Shown here piece after piece: positions 7,476 to 19,659 of a stretch of DNA of 64,000 nucleotides. The first letter of the stretch is position 1, and each line of letters starts with the position of its first letter. The notes beneath the pieces were generated by a model. That model worked only from the letters and a program-made list of their open reading frames with translations. It made no database searches and had not been told where the DNA came from. The stretch spans positions 6,167,001-6,231,000 of the forward strand of contig JAQISU010000097.1 of the NCBI GenBank assembly GCA_029339505.1, read 5' to 3'. The position numbers were made by a program, and so were the translations under genes. The stretch comes from Unio delphinus. Taxonomy: Eukaryota; Mollusca; Bivalvia; Unionida; Unionidae.

Positions 7476-8588
7476 ATGGAGAAGGTATTAGCAAGCATTT
7501 ACTACGATCCAGCTCACCCTGCAGGTTACGGAGGCATTCAGAAATTGTATCGTGCTGCCAAAACTCGCCTGAAAAAGCTCTGTTTACCAGCAGTACAACG
7601 ATGGTTACAAGAACAAGCGACGTACACTTTACACAAACCCATTCGACGAAAATTTCACAGAAGTCGCACTCAAGTGGAAGGTATCGATCATCAATGGCAA
7701 GCCGATTTAGCTGATGTCTCTCATTTAGCCACCTACAATCGTGGCTACAAATATTTGTTTTGTGTCATCGACGTCTTTTCTAAATTTGCCTGGGTCGTAC
7801 CATTGACATCCAAATCGAGCGGAGAGTTAGTACGAGCTTTGCAACTGGTGTTGAAACAAAGTGGTCGTCACCCTCTTCGATGGCAAACCGACAAAGGCAC
7901 CGAATTTCTGAACCAAGCTTTCCAACGAGAATTAAAAAAACGTGACATTCATTTTTTCACCACCGAAAATCCTGAAACCAAAGCCAGTATCGTGGAACGT
8001 TTTCAACGTACCTTGAAAGAACGCATGTGGAAATATTTTACGCATCAACACACTCTCAAGTACATCGACCTCTTACCACACTTAGTCCAAGCCTACAATC
8101 AATCTTACCATAGAAGCATTGGACGTTCCCCACAAGAGGTGACACCTGACAACGAAGTAACTGTTTTTGAGCGTCTGTTTGGTACGTCCCGAACGAGGGC
8201 TGTCCCCAACAAAGGTAGAGAAGTGTTAACCCCGGGAGATTGGGTACGCATTGGTAAAACCAAACGCACTTTCGACAAAGGTTACTTACCCAATTGGACC
8301 ACCGAATTGTTTCGTGTTACTGAACGAGTGCGTGGCCGTCATCCTGCCGTCTATAAATTGGAAGACATGAACGGAGAAGTATTAAAAGGAACGTTTTACT
8401 TGCCTGAGTTACAACGTGTCACCAAAAAAGAAGACGACGTGTACGACATTGAAAGCATTCTCGAACGAAGAACTCGTAAAGTAGGAAAACGACGTGTCAA
8501 AGAAGTCAAAGTACGTTGGAAAGGATATCCTCCTAGTTTTGATTCTTGGATTGACGCTGCCCAAGTCATCGACTATAAAAAGAAGTGA
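7476..8588 (+). CDS. Retroviral-type (rve) integrase with C-terminal chromodomain
   Basis: A 370-residue DDE integrase that inserts the element into host DNA. The catalytic triad is Asp77 (WQADL), Asp139 (WQTDKGTEF) and Glu174 (SIVERF), giving the D,D-35-E spacing of the rve family. An SH3-like region with LTPGDWVRI (251-259) follows. Residues 323-366 (YDIESILERR...VRWKGYPPSFDSWID) form a chromodomain with the aromatic-cage type WKG and SW positions; such domains can steer integration to marked chromatin. The N-terminal 60 residues are basic and helical. ATG 7476 was chosen because upstream in-frame codons overlap the previous gene. There is no TATA-like box directly upstream, so it may share a transcript with the 6781 gene. 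Intact. Confidence 0.93.
   Translation: MEKVLASIYYDPAHPAGYGGIQKLYRAAKTRLKKLCLPAVQRWLQEQATYTLHKPIRRKFHRSRTQVEGIDHQWQADLADVSHLATYNRGYKYLFCVIDVFSKFAWVVPLTSKSSGELVRALQLVLKQSGRHPLRWQTDKGTEFLNQAFQRELKKRDIHFFTTENPETKASIVERFQRTLKERMWKYFTHQHTLKYIDLLPHLVQAYNQSYHRSIGRSPQEVTPDNEVTVFERLFGTSRTRAVPNKGREVLTPGDWVRIGKTKRTFDKGYLPNWTTELFRVTERVRGRHPAVYKLEDMNGEVLKGTFYLPELQRVTKKEDDVYDIESILERRTRKVGKRRVKEVKVRWKGYPPSFDSWIDAAQVIDYKKK
8574..8582 (+). promoter_or_regulatory. TATA-like box at end of integrase gene
   Basis: TATAAAAAG overlaps the last codons of the integrase (DYKKK) and lies 20 nt before the ATG at 8594, a short spacing like that at 3307. Confidence 0.35.
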
Positions 8589-8593
8589 CCATC

Positions 8594-9012
8594 ATGCCCT
8601 TCAATACAGCTTCAGCAACTACAGTGACTACTCCTTCACCCACGTCATCTCTGCAAGATTTACAAAAGCAACCCTTGTGGGTGTGGTGTGGAGAACGTGT
8701 CCCTAAAACCCAAATCGTCTTTTTCTGTCAAATCTTTGTGGTGTATTGTGTCATCGGTGCAGCCATTGCTAATTTGAGTTTGCAACAGGAGACAAACAAT
8801 TGTGGACCATTTTACTCAGCAGTTGCATCGGATATCTTCTTCCCAATCCTTCCCTGAAATACTCTTACAACGGGAACAACAATAACACTATTGGGAGCCT
8901 TGCGTCCAACGTTAGTCATTCTCCTGACAGTCACCCTTCCAATCACAATCCTCTTTTAGACACTCCTTTAACCTCGAGTGACTCCTCGGACAGAACAATA
9001 TTGGAATTATGA
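8594..9012 (+). pseudogene. Conserved Polinton membrane protein, broken by a frameshift near 8800
   Basis: The upstream part (8594 to about 8800) reads as a Thr/Ser-rich leader, a conserved WVWCGERVPKTQIVFFCQ segment and a membrane segment (about residues 40-63). The frame then shifts by one base: the continuing family-like sequence, with a second hydrophobic stretch (ILLSSCIGYLLPNPSL), is in the frame that runs to 9012. That frame stops in an ATGA overlap with the next gene at 9009, which supports it as the original C-terminus. In the original frame the ORF ends at 8857. I recognise this two-span protein as one that accompanies the 9009 protein in animal Polintons; its function is unknown. 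The alternative of programmed frameshifting cannot be excluded, but there is no obvious slippery heptamer. Confidence 0.62.
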
Positions 9013-9857
9013 ACAACACTATTAACCAATTTTACTTAACGTTACCCAGTGACAGTTCCATGGAGGTGTTTCCTAACAACACGTTGTGCTGTTACACGGC
9101 TAAATTACCTCAAACCATGCATTTGGATCAAGATGATCATTGGGAAGTAGCTTTAGTGGAAATAATACACCCGACACAAATCAAAAACATCGTCAAAAAT
9201 CAAAACACTTTTACAGTTGAAGTGTATGACGAGCAATTGCAAAAAGCCTTAGACGCACGAGGTAAAGGTGGCGAAAAGAAATCAGATGGACCCAAAACTA
9301 ATGTCCTGTCCACTCATAAGTTCGTCATTCCTCCAGGTTATTATTTTAGTGGTCAACATTTAGTGAATACGATTGTAACCAGGTTCAATGTTGTGTTTGG
9401 TAAAGCCATGGAGTCCTTTGCAAACTCAAAAAACCCAAAAAGTGTGACCATTGAGTACTATTCAGTGTCTCGTCGACTCATGATGACATTTTCAGAGGAG
9501 AAAATGATGGCCATTACTTTTTGTCCTGAATTGTTTGATATTTTAGGTGGAGACGTCGAGATGCTCAAGAACAAAAAGCAAATACCAGGCATAACCATTA
9601 ACTCGGATTTTGCAAAATATTTTCGATTCCCTATTGAATTGAACCAAGGTCTCAACTTGATGTTTGTGTACTCCGATGTGGCAGAGTACAACGTGGTAGG
9701 ACACACCTCTGCACCGTTACTGCGTGTCATTCTTTTCAAAGTGGATTCTGACACTACCGATAAAGAGGAAGGTGGAAATACCAATCACGTTCACCGTGAA
9801 TTTGTACATCCTTGTTGTTACTTGAATTTCACATTACTTCCAATGTGTACACTTTAA
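9009..9857 (+). CDS. Conserved Polinton-associated protein with LPSDSSM start (282 aa, C-terminus probably broken)
   Basis: The protein opens with FYLTLPSDSSMEVFPNN and HWEVALVEI, a block I recognise from a family common in invertebrate Polinton-type elements. The body is beta-rich with no catalytic motif; a virion structural role is an inference. Its ATG overlaps the preceding stop (ATGA), indicating co-transcription. The last 20 residues or so (after about HREFVHP, nt 9810) look unlike the rest, and no further element genes follow, so the gene is probably truncated by decay or by the element's broken end. Codon use matches the upstream genes although the region is more AT-rich. Confidence is high for the family, lower for the completeness of the gene. 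Confidence 0.72.
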   Translation: MNNTINQFYLTLPSDSSMEVFPNNTLCCYTAKLPQTMHLDQDDHWEVALVEIIHPTQIKNIVKNQNTFTVEVYDEQLQKALDARGKGGEKKSDGPKTNVLSTHKFVIPPGYYFSGQHLVNTIVTRFNVVFGKAMESFANSKNPKSVTIEYYSVSRRLMMTFSEEKMMAITFCPELFDILGGDVEMLKNKKQIPGITINSDFAKYFRFPIELNQGLNLMFVYSDVAEYNVVGHTSAPLLRVILFKVDSDTTDKEEGGNTNHVHREFVHPCCYLNFTLLPMCTL

Positions 9858-10443
9858 TTTCATTCGGCCAATCATAAACAGTGGTTTCAAACATTTTCCT
9901 AAGACAATTATTTGTTTCGTCAGTCAGAATATCTGAACTACGTTATTTAACTTTGAAGAATGACTATTTCACACAGATCGGAAGTTCAGCTTTCTCTTTC
10001 TCAAACCCGTGATAAGATCGCCGGTCAATTTCATAGAATCAGAACACTGACCCCTTTGAAGTTTTAACACTGATATGGAAGACATTAAGAATAAAGGTCT
10101 AAATTACCCTTCAGAACACTCTAAATGAAATAAAATCTTAATGCTCAGTGAACTCAACTTTAAGGTCCAATGCTTATTCAAAATTCAATACTTGAGTTTG
10201 GAAAATATACAAGAGATATCCAGGTAAGTTGGAAGAATATCTGGTTGGCACGTGCGGGTTATGCACGTTTGATAGTTATCTTGCAGAATGTGAGCTTGGC
10301 AAAGTGTTTAAGGTTAATTGTGCAATATTACGCAGATTGATTTACGGTATGTGACAATATTACGCAGATTGATTTACGGTATGTGACAAAGAGAAAAAGT
10401 CAAACATGAGACGTAAGGTCTGCAGCAATATGTGCAGTGGAAA
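9858..10443 (+). other. Gene-free gap between Polinton remnant and LTR element
   Basis: No ORF of note and no terminal inverted repeat for the Polinton. It holds one tandem duplication: a 32-bp unit (starting CAATATTACGCAGATTGATT) present twice without change at 10323-10354 and 10355-10386. Confidence 0.6.
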
Positions 10444-10447
10444 ATAC

Positions 10448-11070
10448 TGTAATAAATTTGGAGTAAGTGTTAGTGAATTTGAACCATGCTTGGGTCGTTA
10501 GTAGTGATTTTGGGTACAAGCCGAATGACTGTCCCTGTAGTAACATAGTCCATATTAAAATTCAGTGGTGTATACAAGTAGTGTGATTGTAAAGGCAGCA
10601 TTTATGGTTGGAAATCAGTAAATTATAGAATGGAATCAATAAGTTGGAACTTGGTAGGTACCGTTTATGTGGCCATAGTGGAAAATTAGCGTATGTATAT
10701 GAGTGTGATACGCCGGAAATTCTGTGGATGGACTGGCCTAGGGTCGCGCAGTTAAATATTTCCCAGTTAGTAAGGGAATACTGGTGTAATTTCTATGGCA
10801 TGACAAGCTATCGGTACGGAAAACGGATGATAATGAAGAAAAACCATGTAAAGGTGCAGTTAATGGACGTTTGGGCAAGTTGTCTCCTCTGGGTCGCCCA
10901 TTGATTACAGCAAAGATTAATAATTATAGCAGACACGTCTTTCTTTCCATTTTACAACTCAAGTTGTATGGAAGTCTTTGGAAATTTGGGGAAAACATAT
11001 GACTTCCAGCGTGACTCGCGCCAGGGTTTTGACACCGCTCGGTCAAGTGAATACCCCTGTGCTTGTAACA
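10448..11070 (+). repeat. 5' LTR
   Basis: A 623-bp LTR, TG...CA. An 86-codon ORF inside it (10644-10904) is repeated in the 3' LTR and is not considered a gene. Confidence 0.85.
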
Positions 11071-13276
11071 AGAAAAATTTCTGGTGACAGCGTTTTGGGA
11101 TATGTGTGAATAGTTCTGTCATGGTTTGCAATTTATTCAGAGTTATTATGTGTGAAACTGACTATTGCTTCGCATTTGGAAAGAAAGAGGAAAGAAATAT
11201 TATGGCTAGTGCGACTTTAACTTCGTTTATTGAGATTTCGCGACATTTGGTCTGCGAGAGTAGATATATGCATTTGCTGCTGAGAAGGATTTTTAAGAGG
11301 AGTAAGTACTATCTTCAAGCAGGATGGAGTGTTTTATCCGGGATATACTACAGCGATGACAAAAGAATTGTATTGGTGTAGGTCGCGCAGATTGCGAGAT
11401 CTAAGTCAGTTGGAGGTAAAACCGTGAGACAGTGCACACGCGGTTTCCATTTCTCCTCGACACGTGGGGGTTAAAACAGGGCCAAGTGATACTTTTGGTT
11501 CTTTTTAATAGGCTGGAATTGCTAAAATGTGGACGACAATCATTGGCCACGGAATTGTAACATGCTGGAATGATGAAAATGTCTGTAATTGTTTTGTTTT
11601 TGTACAAACTGATAGGAACCGCTAATGAATGGGTTTGACAACACCCCCCCCCCCCCCCGCCGTGTTGTGTATAATTGAGGAGATTGGATTTTATAACATC
11701 AACAACAATAAGAACAATAAGAACAACATACATAAATTTGATATAAGCGTCATACACCGGTAGAAGTGGCCAATAAAAGTTTTAAATGGGTGGGTAATAA
11801 TTTTTCCCCGTAATTATTACATGGATGGGTTGAGACATATTGTCTACGGGTGACAATTAAAAGCCGCGCAGTTACAATTAAATCAGAATGCGCCCAAAGG
11901 CTATGTAAATAATTTGATTATTGGTGTGATTATTTGTTTTATATTTTTAAATTCTGTAACGACAGATGTCGGTCTTGATTGGGGTTTTATTATTGTATGT
12001 ATTAGTTTTATAATTTGTAATCATGTGGTGTTAGAGCAGAAAAGTTCTAGAAGTTGTTGCTGCATGAGACCAGGTGGTAAATTCAGTCTAGTTGTTTGAA
12101 TTGTGCTTGGAGTTAAACATGGCTGAATTGAAAGAAAATAAGGGTATTATGTATGGGTGTTTGGAGGCTGGTGGACTATTTGTTTATTTTTATTTTTGTG
12201 TTGCTGTAGGGTACGGTTAAGTGGTGAAAAGATGATTGAAAAGGCAGTGTCAAGTCTAGCGTTCTGTTGGTGACAATAGGGTCGCGCCAGATGGGCGTTG
12301 AAGTCATGGTTGACTTATTTTTGAGGTTCTTAAGAGGTCGTGTTTCATTTGAAGAACGCATTCTCTAACCTCGTGGGGTAGTACAGGACGGAACCTGTAT
12401 TTTGTTTGTCATTGAACTGTTAGCGACTTGCCAGTTGAGAATTGATTTATACAGAGCACATTAAGAAGGAAGAAAGAAATCGTCTACACGCATCTTCATG
12501 ATCATATATGGTTCAGCGAGGTTTTCATCATGCATAGTTTGACTTGTCTGCATGAATGGAATGGTGTCAATTTGGAAAACTGTGAAGGACAATTCAAAGC
12601 ACGTGTTAGTTATTTAGCAGCATGAAGAAATTGTAGTGCACACCACAATTATAGTTGAATCGTGATGTAATAGTGTTCCAAACTTTAGCGTTTGGGGATA
12701 GGTTTTCTTAGGGATTTAGGTAACAACTGGTGTGGAATTTGTAGTGAATTAACAGTGAAAGAAACAAATAGGATCGTCTGGCACAGACTGAGTTGAAAAA
12801 TATTTGGGCATTGAAGTCATGGTTGACTTGTTGGAGGTTAGTAAGAGAAGGTGTCTCTGAAGAACGCTGACCTCGTGATGTGTACAGGTGTACCAAGGTC
12901 TATTAGGAGAACGTGTGTCCTGGTGGAAACGCAATCTCCAGACCAGAGTTTTAATGTAAAGAGGAATGGTTCTGGTTGCATTTGATGTCTGTTGTTAGAG
13001 ACCTATGCTTAGACAAGTCAATTTCGAGGAAGTCGTGAGGGAGTTTGAACCCGACTAAGTGGTTGAAACATTATTTCATCTTGGATTCAACTTGTTTAGA
13101 TTTGGATAGTTTATGTTGTTGTATATAATCATATTGGTAATCGTTTATCGGGTGTGGGGTTCAATTTAGAAAAAAAAAAAAAAAAAAAAAAAAAAATACT
13201 TCAAATTGTGATTTAGATCACAGAAATGTGACGTTTGTGTCACTCGGGACGAGTGATCTTTTAAAGGCGGGGGTAC
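11071..13276 (+). other. Non-coding interior of the LTR element
   Basis: It carries a candidate primer-binding site at the left, a C-run at 11643-11658, two related segments sharing GAAGTCATGGTTGACTT (about 12300 and 12811), an A27 run (13170-13196), and a purine-rich tract (about 13263-13274). No ORF resembles a retroelement protein. Confidence 0.7.
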
Positions 13277-13899
13277 TGTAATAAATTTGGAGTAAGTGTT
13301 AGTGAATTTGAACCATGCTTGGGTCGTTAGTAGTGATTTTGGGTACAAGCCGAATGACTGTCCCTGTAGTAACATAGTCCATATTAAAATTCAGTGGTGT
13401 ATACAAGTAGTGTGATTGTAAAGGCAGCATTTATGGTTGGAAATCAGTAAATTATAGAATGGAATCAATAAGTTGGAACTTGGTAGGTACCGTTTATGTG
13501 GCCATAGTGGAAAATTAGCGTATGTATATGAGTGTGATACGCCGGAAATTCTGTGGATGGACTGGCCTAGGGTCGCGCAGTTAAATATTTCCCAGTTAGT
13601 AAGGGAATACTGGTGTAATTTCTATGGCATGACAAGCTATCGGTACGGAAAACGGATGATAATGAAGAAAAACCATGTAAAGGTGCAGTTAATGGACGTT
13701 TGGGCAAGTTGTCTCCTCTGGGTCGCCCATTGATTACAGCAAAGATTAATAATTATAGCAGACACGTCTTTCTTTCCATTTTACAACTCAAGTTGTATGG
13801 AAGTCTTTGGAAATTTGGGGAAAACATATGACTTCCAGCGTGACTCGCGCCAGGGTTTTGACACCGCTCGGTCAAGTGAATACCCCTGTGCTTGTAACA
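13277..13899 (+). repeat. 3' LTR
   Basis: A 623-bp copy of the 5' LTR, apparently identical, followed by the ATAC target duplication. Confidence 0.85.
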
Positions 13900-14049
13900 A
13901 TACGATTATCAACAAACAATCCAAGCACATTTGGAATGAGATGAAACTCAACACCTGTGATCTTGAATATCTTTGTATGTATTATGAGCTCAAATCATGC
14001 AACATCATCACATTTCTATGTGACTAACTGCAATTAACCGACACGAACG

Positions 14050-14051
<2 letters not shown>

Positions 14052-14095
<44 letters not shown>
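14052..14095 (+). repeat. (TC)n microsatellite
   Basis: Uninterrupted TC dinucleotide repeat. Confidence 0.95.
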
Positions 14096-14097
<2 letters not shown>

Positions 14098-14448
14098 CTG
14101 CCGAATGAATTATGAAATTTAATATCTTGAACCACGATGCTGGTTACCAATGCTGTGTACGTGTATTTCATTTGCACGAGACGGTTTCTACACAATGCCT
14201 AGCACATTGTGGCCTGGATTCATGTATTGCATATTTTGTTGTTAACTTAAAAACATAAGTCCGTCTGTCCGTCTTTGCCCAAGTACGTTTGTCTTTGCCT
14301 GAAGGCAAACTCAGATGTTGTTACATGAAAGTTCATCATAGCTATGTATGTATATGTACATTTACTTCATGTATATATGTGTATCTGTAGCTGCACGTAA
14401 GTTTGTATGTACGTATGCATGTGTAAGTAAGGTAGGTGGGTAGGTAAG

Positions 14449-15417
<969 letters not shown>

Positions 15418-15468
<51 letters not shown>
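15418..15468 (+). repeat. (TC)n microsatellite
   Basis: Uninterrupted TC repeat. It is followed by about 200 bp of more GC-rich sequence (to about 15680) that may be an unidentified dispersed repeat. Confidence 0.9.
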
Positions 15469-15471
<3 letters not shown>

Positions 15472-15993
15472 ACTGCAGGTCCATGCATTTGAAATAGGTC
15501 CAAAGCGCCCTCTCATATTGTCCTTAGGCAGGGATATTACTCTAATGCATGGGGTCTTAAAATCAAACCACCCTGACGGCCGCATGAGGACATTTTCGAT
15601 GGCCCAAGGCCAGCACCACTTTTGTTATCTCTCGTGACACCATGTAACGCCAATCATTTTGCGGGCCACATGTTTGAGACCCCTGCTCTATTTGCCTCGA
15701 TAGTAACTACTTAACTCTAGGTGCATTACAAGGTCAACACAAATACCAAACAAATATTTATCTGGATCCCACATCTATGTATAAATGATTATTTGATTTA
15801 TATGGAATCACACATAAATAATCAAACATGTGAGAGACTTCATTTAATGCAGGAATCAAACCCACATAGCTAGTAACGACATCCAGCGCCTACCTCTTAC
15901 ATACGATTAGCTTCGCTTGTTGGTTCGATTCCTTTGACCTTGGTTTTACGTTTATAACCACACACATTCATACATATATTAGTATATATAGAC

Positions 15994-15995
<2 letters not shown>

Positions 15996-16064
<69 letters not shown>
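15996..16064 (+). repeat. (GA)n microsatellite
   Basis: Uninterrupted GA repeat. Confidence 0.95.
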
Positions 16065-16068
<4 letters not shown>

Positions 16069-17961
16069 TGACTTGCTCTCATGTTTTGATTATTTTCTGA
16101 CTACCGGTATATCATGCCGTAGAAATCTCTCCTAAGTGCCTTTCTCAAAAAAGAACTAAGGTTGAATCGCGGGCTGCTACTGGCAGATACGTAAAACCCA
16201 TGCGACCCTGGAATTATGCTCTATCAACAGGTCAACCGCAGATCTAGTTCATGATTTTTTGACCTCGAATGTGACACATCCTAAAGCTATGTTACATTGC
16301 AAGTCTAAATCGACTAGTCAGTCACGGAGCGGACATTCTACGCATGAAACACGGACCACAACTTCACTTTAGAATTTGCTATTTTTCCAGGAACTTATAT
16401 TCATCACATTTTAGGGAGATAAGAAAGTGGGCAATCTTTATTTGAATCATCTCAACAAAAATGTGACCATCTGAGGAAATGAAGAAAAAAGATATACACA
16501 ATCACAATCTTTATAAGGCTTCTCAGTGTTATAATGTCACTCTTATAATGAGGGTATGGCTACATAGCCTTGACGTGGCGAAAGCTTGCTACCATCATTG
16601 CTATTAAATTCATGTCACTTTTTGTTTCTTAATTCAAAAAGGCAAGCTGAAATGTAATTGCTAGATTAACAAATACTCTTCCTATTTTCGATTATAAGAC
16701 AATCTACATCAGATCATGGCTTAAACAGGCACCACATTTACGGCTCCCATGAACTGAGTCAAAATGTAAAGATAATTAATGCAAACATTTTTTTACAAAT
16801 TTGTTTTATTGTTTTTTTTTTGTTTGTTTTATTTACATAAAAATTTAATTTTACCCTAAAATTTATATCTCCAATAGTCAGACCCACGCCATCGCCGTCC
16901 TCCACGCATTTAGTAACCAGGATGTTTTCGGCTTTTCGTGTAACATTGTATCAGAAACAGAATATGTTTAAAAAAATACAAGGAGTCAAGATGAGTTAAC
17001 TAACAATGTCTAATTCCAAATGTAAGGATGTGCAAAACGTTTATATTCTACTGAATTTATATTTCGTTTTCTGCAACGTGACATGCGTTGATTTCAACGA
17101 ATGCTTGCCTATTTTGAATTCGTACAGTTTTCATAAACATAGAATTAAGAACAATACTATGATTACGTTTAGCGAGTTTGCAAATTCCATTATTTATATT
17201 CAATTATGCCAAGCTGAATTATTGCAGTCTGTCAACCGGTTGCGGAAATCACGAAATGACACGAGGAAATTTACCCGATAATTAAAAAAAAACTGCATTA
17301 GGATCTTCAGCTTTGTTCCCGCATAACACTGTCAAAATTTCGAAATACTAAGTCAAACTTTCGACTTACAATCTCAAAACGTCAAGTTTGTGTCTAATTA
17401 CAAGAAAGGTCGGCCTTTTATCTCGAAATTGCGTGAGTGTATCACTCGACGTTGAGACCGTATTTGTAAATTTCGAGCCAGTTTCTCAAAATCTCCAATT
17501 AGTATTTCGAGCTATTAATTTATAATTTACAAAAATTAAAAAGAGTGCTTGATATTTTTATCCTGAGTCAAGATAATAGCTCAAAATTCCAATTGGAGAT
17601 TTCGAGTTAATTTCCACGGGATAAAACTATCCACTTGGCCCTAAATTTGATGCTCATCGTAACATACAGTATCTAATACGGATTATCAATAAAACAGCTA
17701 TGTGATGGCAGATTTTACAAATGGTTGCTACGGAGGCTTCAATCAGAGGTTGTATGCTATTTACTTGGCAGAAACTGAGGAAGGATGTATTCTCACAATG
17801 AATGATAATAGCCGACACATTAATACATTAATTAATTAATTAATTCTGACATTCGAATAAATAAAATACTTGATACACTATCAAATGGTCATGCAACAAG
17901 GAAAACAATGTTAGAATGTTAAGAGGAATGTCTCTCTCTCTTTTTTTTAAAAAATCAATCA
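16065..17961 (+). other. No gene seen
   Basis: AT-rich. Around 16870-16940 the minus strand has a short, more GC-rich open stretch (reading ...VEDGDGVGLTIGDI...) without a recognisable splice context. Between 17335 and 17640 short TTTCGA-containing motifs recur (for example ATCTCGAAAT). Neither is assigned. Confidence 0.4.
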
Positions 17962-18023
17962 ATTTCTGTAAGCATTGGGCAAATATGATTGATTAATCAT
18001 ATTCGCCCAATGCTTACAGAAAT
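17962..18023. repeat. 62-bp inverted repeat (hairpin)
   Basis: Arms of about 29-31 bp (outer end ATTTCTGTAAGCATTGGGC) with one or two mismatches and almost no loop. There is no clear target duplication. Possibly a remnant of a foldback or MITE-type element. Confidence 0.7.
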
Positions 18024-19659
18024 ACTGAAAATAGGTTATTACGTTATTACCAAGTTTGCTACGGAAACGAAGGTTGATTTAGTTAGGTGAAAAGTGATTG
18101 AATCACCCAAAAATAGATATTACTCTAGTTCCTTTAGAGCTATCTGTGTAGTTTTACAATCTATGCAAGTAACAGTTAGGTTTCATACAACTGGTTGCCG
18201 AGGACTTAAATGGATCGTGAGGAAATAGTAGATATATATGGTAGATTTTTTTTTATAACACAGATACGAGACTAAAAGTAAAAATTTAACGATTTTGTTT
18301 ACTTGATCATTAATACCTTAAAATATTGTGTAGGGATATAACTATAGTTTTGGACCAGTCATAATTACAAGGCCTCTCACAATATGAAGTATATTTTAAA
18401 AGCACAACATCAATTTGAAAATTATTGTGAAGATTTATAAACGAGTCAACTACAGTGACCTAAATGACCAAGGGAGACAAATCTTGGAAGACACAGTTAT
18501 GCTACTACCAGTTATTTGCACTGACAAAATAAAATTCCTCGCGGAGTAAGACGTTTTGCAAATTTGCATACAGCATGAAAAGCATCAGTTGAACATTATA
18601 TCCTTTATTTAAAAAAAAAAAAAAAAAAAAAGATTTTACTTTGGGGAAATAGTGGGGTTAAAAACTTACAGCACAATAGGGCTGACATAATCAGTGATGT
18701 AATACACATTTAGTCATAACTATAATGACTATTACAGTTCAACTTCATGGTTCACTTAAACAGTGAGGAAATACACATCTTAAAATCTCAACTATGACTT
18801 TGAGTTCTACGAAACGAAGACACTGTAACTATTGTATATGCACAAATCAAAATCCTGACCATAATTTCGCTTTGCATTCTCCGTTACAGCACGTAAACAT
18901 GAGTGTGCAATGTTGAAGTTCCAATGACTAGCGCAAAATGTAATGTTACACATTTTGAATGATGCAATATGAACAAAAAATAGTAGGTAAAACAAACGAT
19001 AAATATGTACTGTAATGAAATGTAGAATAGATTCAAGTTCGAGTCCTGTTGGAAAATCCGAGCTGGAAGATGATGACATATGTGAATTTTATGCAAAGGT
19101 AATCGAAAATGTAATATCATACAGTAAATTTGCATAAAGAGAGGTTACGTGGTAATTTATGGCAAGGTACTAGCGTATGTAGGCTTTACGCAGTGTCTGA
19201 ATGGCTAGTGTGTTTTGAGTAACGTAAATGAAGGAATTTTATATACATCTAAAAAGTGGTACATATAGCGATTTAGGGATAATTTTGTCCTTTAAGGAAA
19301 CAGTTTTCCGAGGAATTGGACAGTCCGAAGACGAAGTCCCCCCCCCCCCAAAAAAAAAAAAAATTGAAGTGATGAGTGAAGTCCGAAAAAGAAGTGACGA
19401 GTGAAGTCCGAAAGGGGAAAGTGATGAGTACAGAGTAAAATCAAGGAAGTTCAAGAAGGACGAGGGAGTCAGAAAAATAAAGACTTGAGGAAATAGTAAC
19501 ATTGGAATATGGTCGAAAAGAAAGTGATGCAATCAGTCGTGGACAATGCGCTCTATTACACCACTCGTTTTGATGATGAAATAAATCCAAATTAGGCTGC
19601 TAGTTAATCCTGTTGATATTATTTAAGTTGAATTAAAATTATCACTATTAATTTTTTGA
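18024..19659 (+). other. No gene seen
   Basis: AT-rich DNA with an A-run at 18611-18631 and a C9/A12 run at 19340-19363. Short ORFs are not supported. Confidence 0.5.

Larger units (their letters stand above)
10448..13899 (+). mobile_element. Non-autonomous LTR retrotransposon (LARD-like), 3452 bp
   Basis: Two direct repeats of 623 bp (10448-11070 and 13277-13899) begin TG and end CA, and I see no difference between them on reading. The flanks carry a 4-bp duplication ATAC (10444-10447 and 13900-13903). A primer-binding-site candidate TGGTGACAGCG begins about 11 nt after the 5' LTR (near 11082). A purine-rich tract with AAAGGCGGGGGT precedes the 3' LTR. The 2.2-kb interior has no gag, protease, RT or integrase ORF, so the element must have been mobilised in trans. 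Identical LTRs imply recent insertion. It could also be an internally deleted Ty3/gypsy copy; interior sequence was not recognised. Confidence 0.85.

Noticed and set aside
9970..9990. AGATCGGAAG, the start of a common sequencing adapter
   Set aside because: Only ten bases match, the following bases differ, and flanking sequence is ordinary; chance is sufficient.
10644..10904. 86-codon ORF, repeated identically at 13473-13733
   Set aside because: It lies inside the LTRs and is duplicated only because the LTRs are. The older solo LTR does not keep it open.
16540..16610. Minus-strand GYVAIPSL as the last ABITRAM exon
   Set aside because: The match is only a few residues, ends in a stop too early and lacks a convincing acceptor in phase 0.
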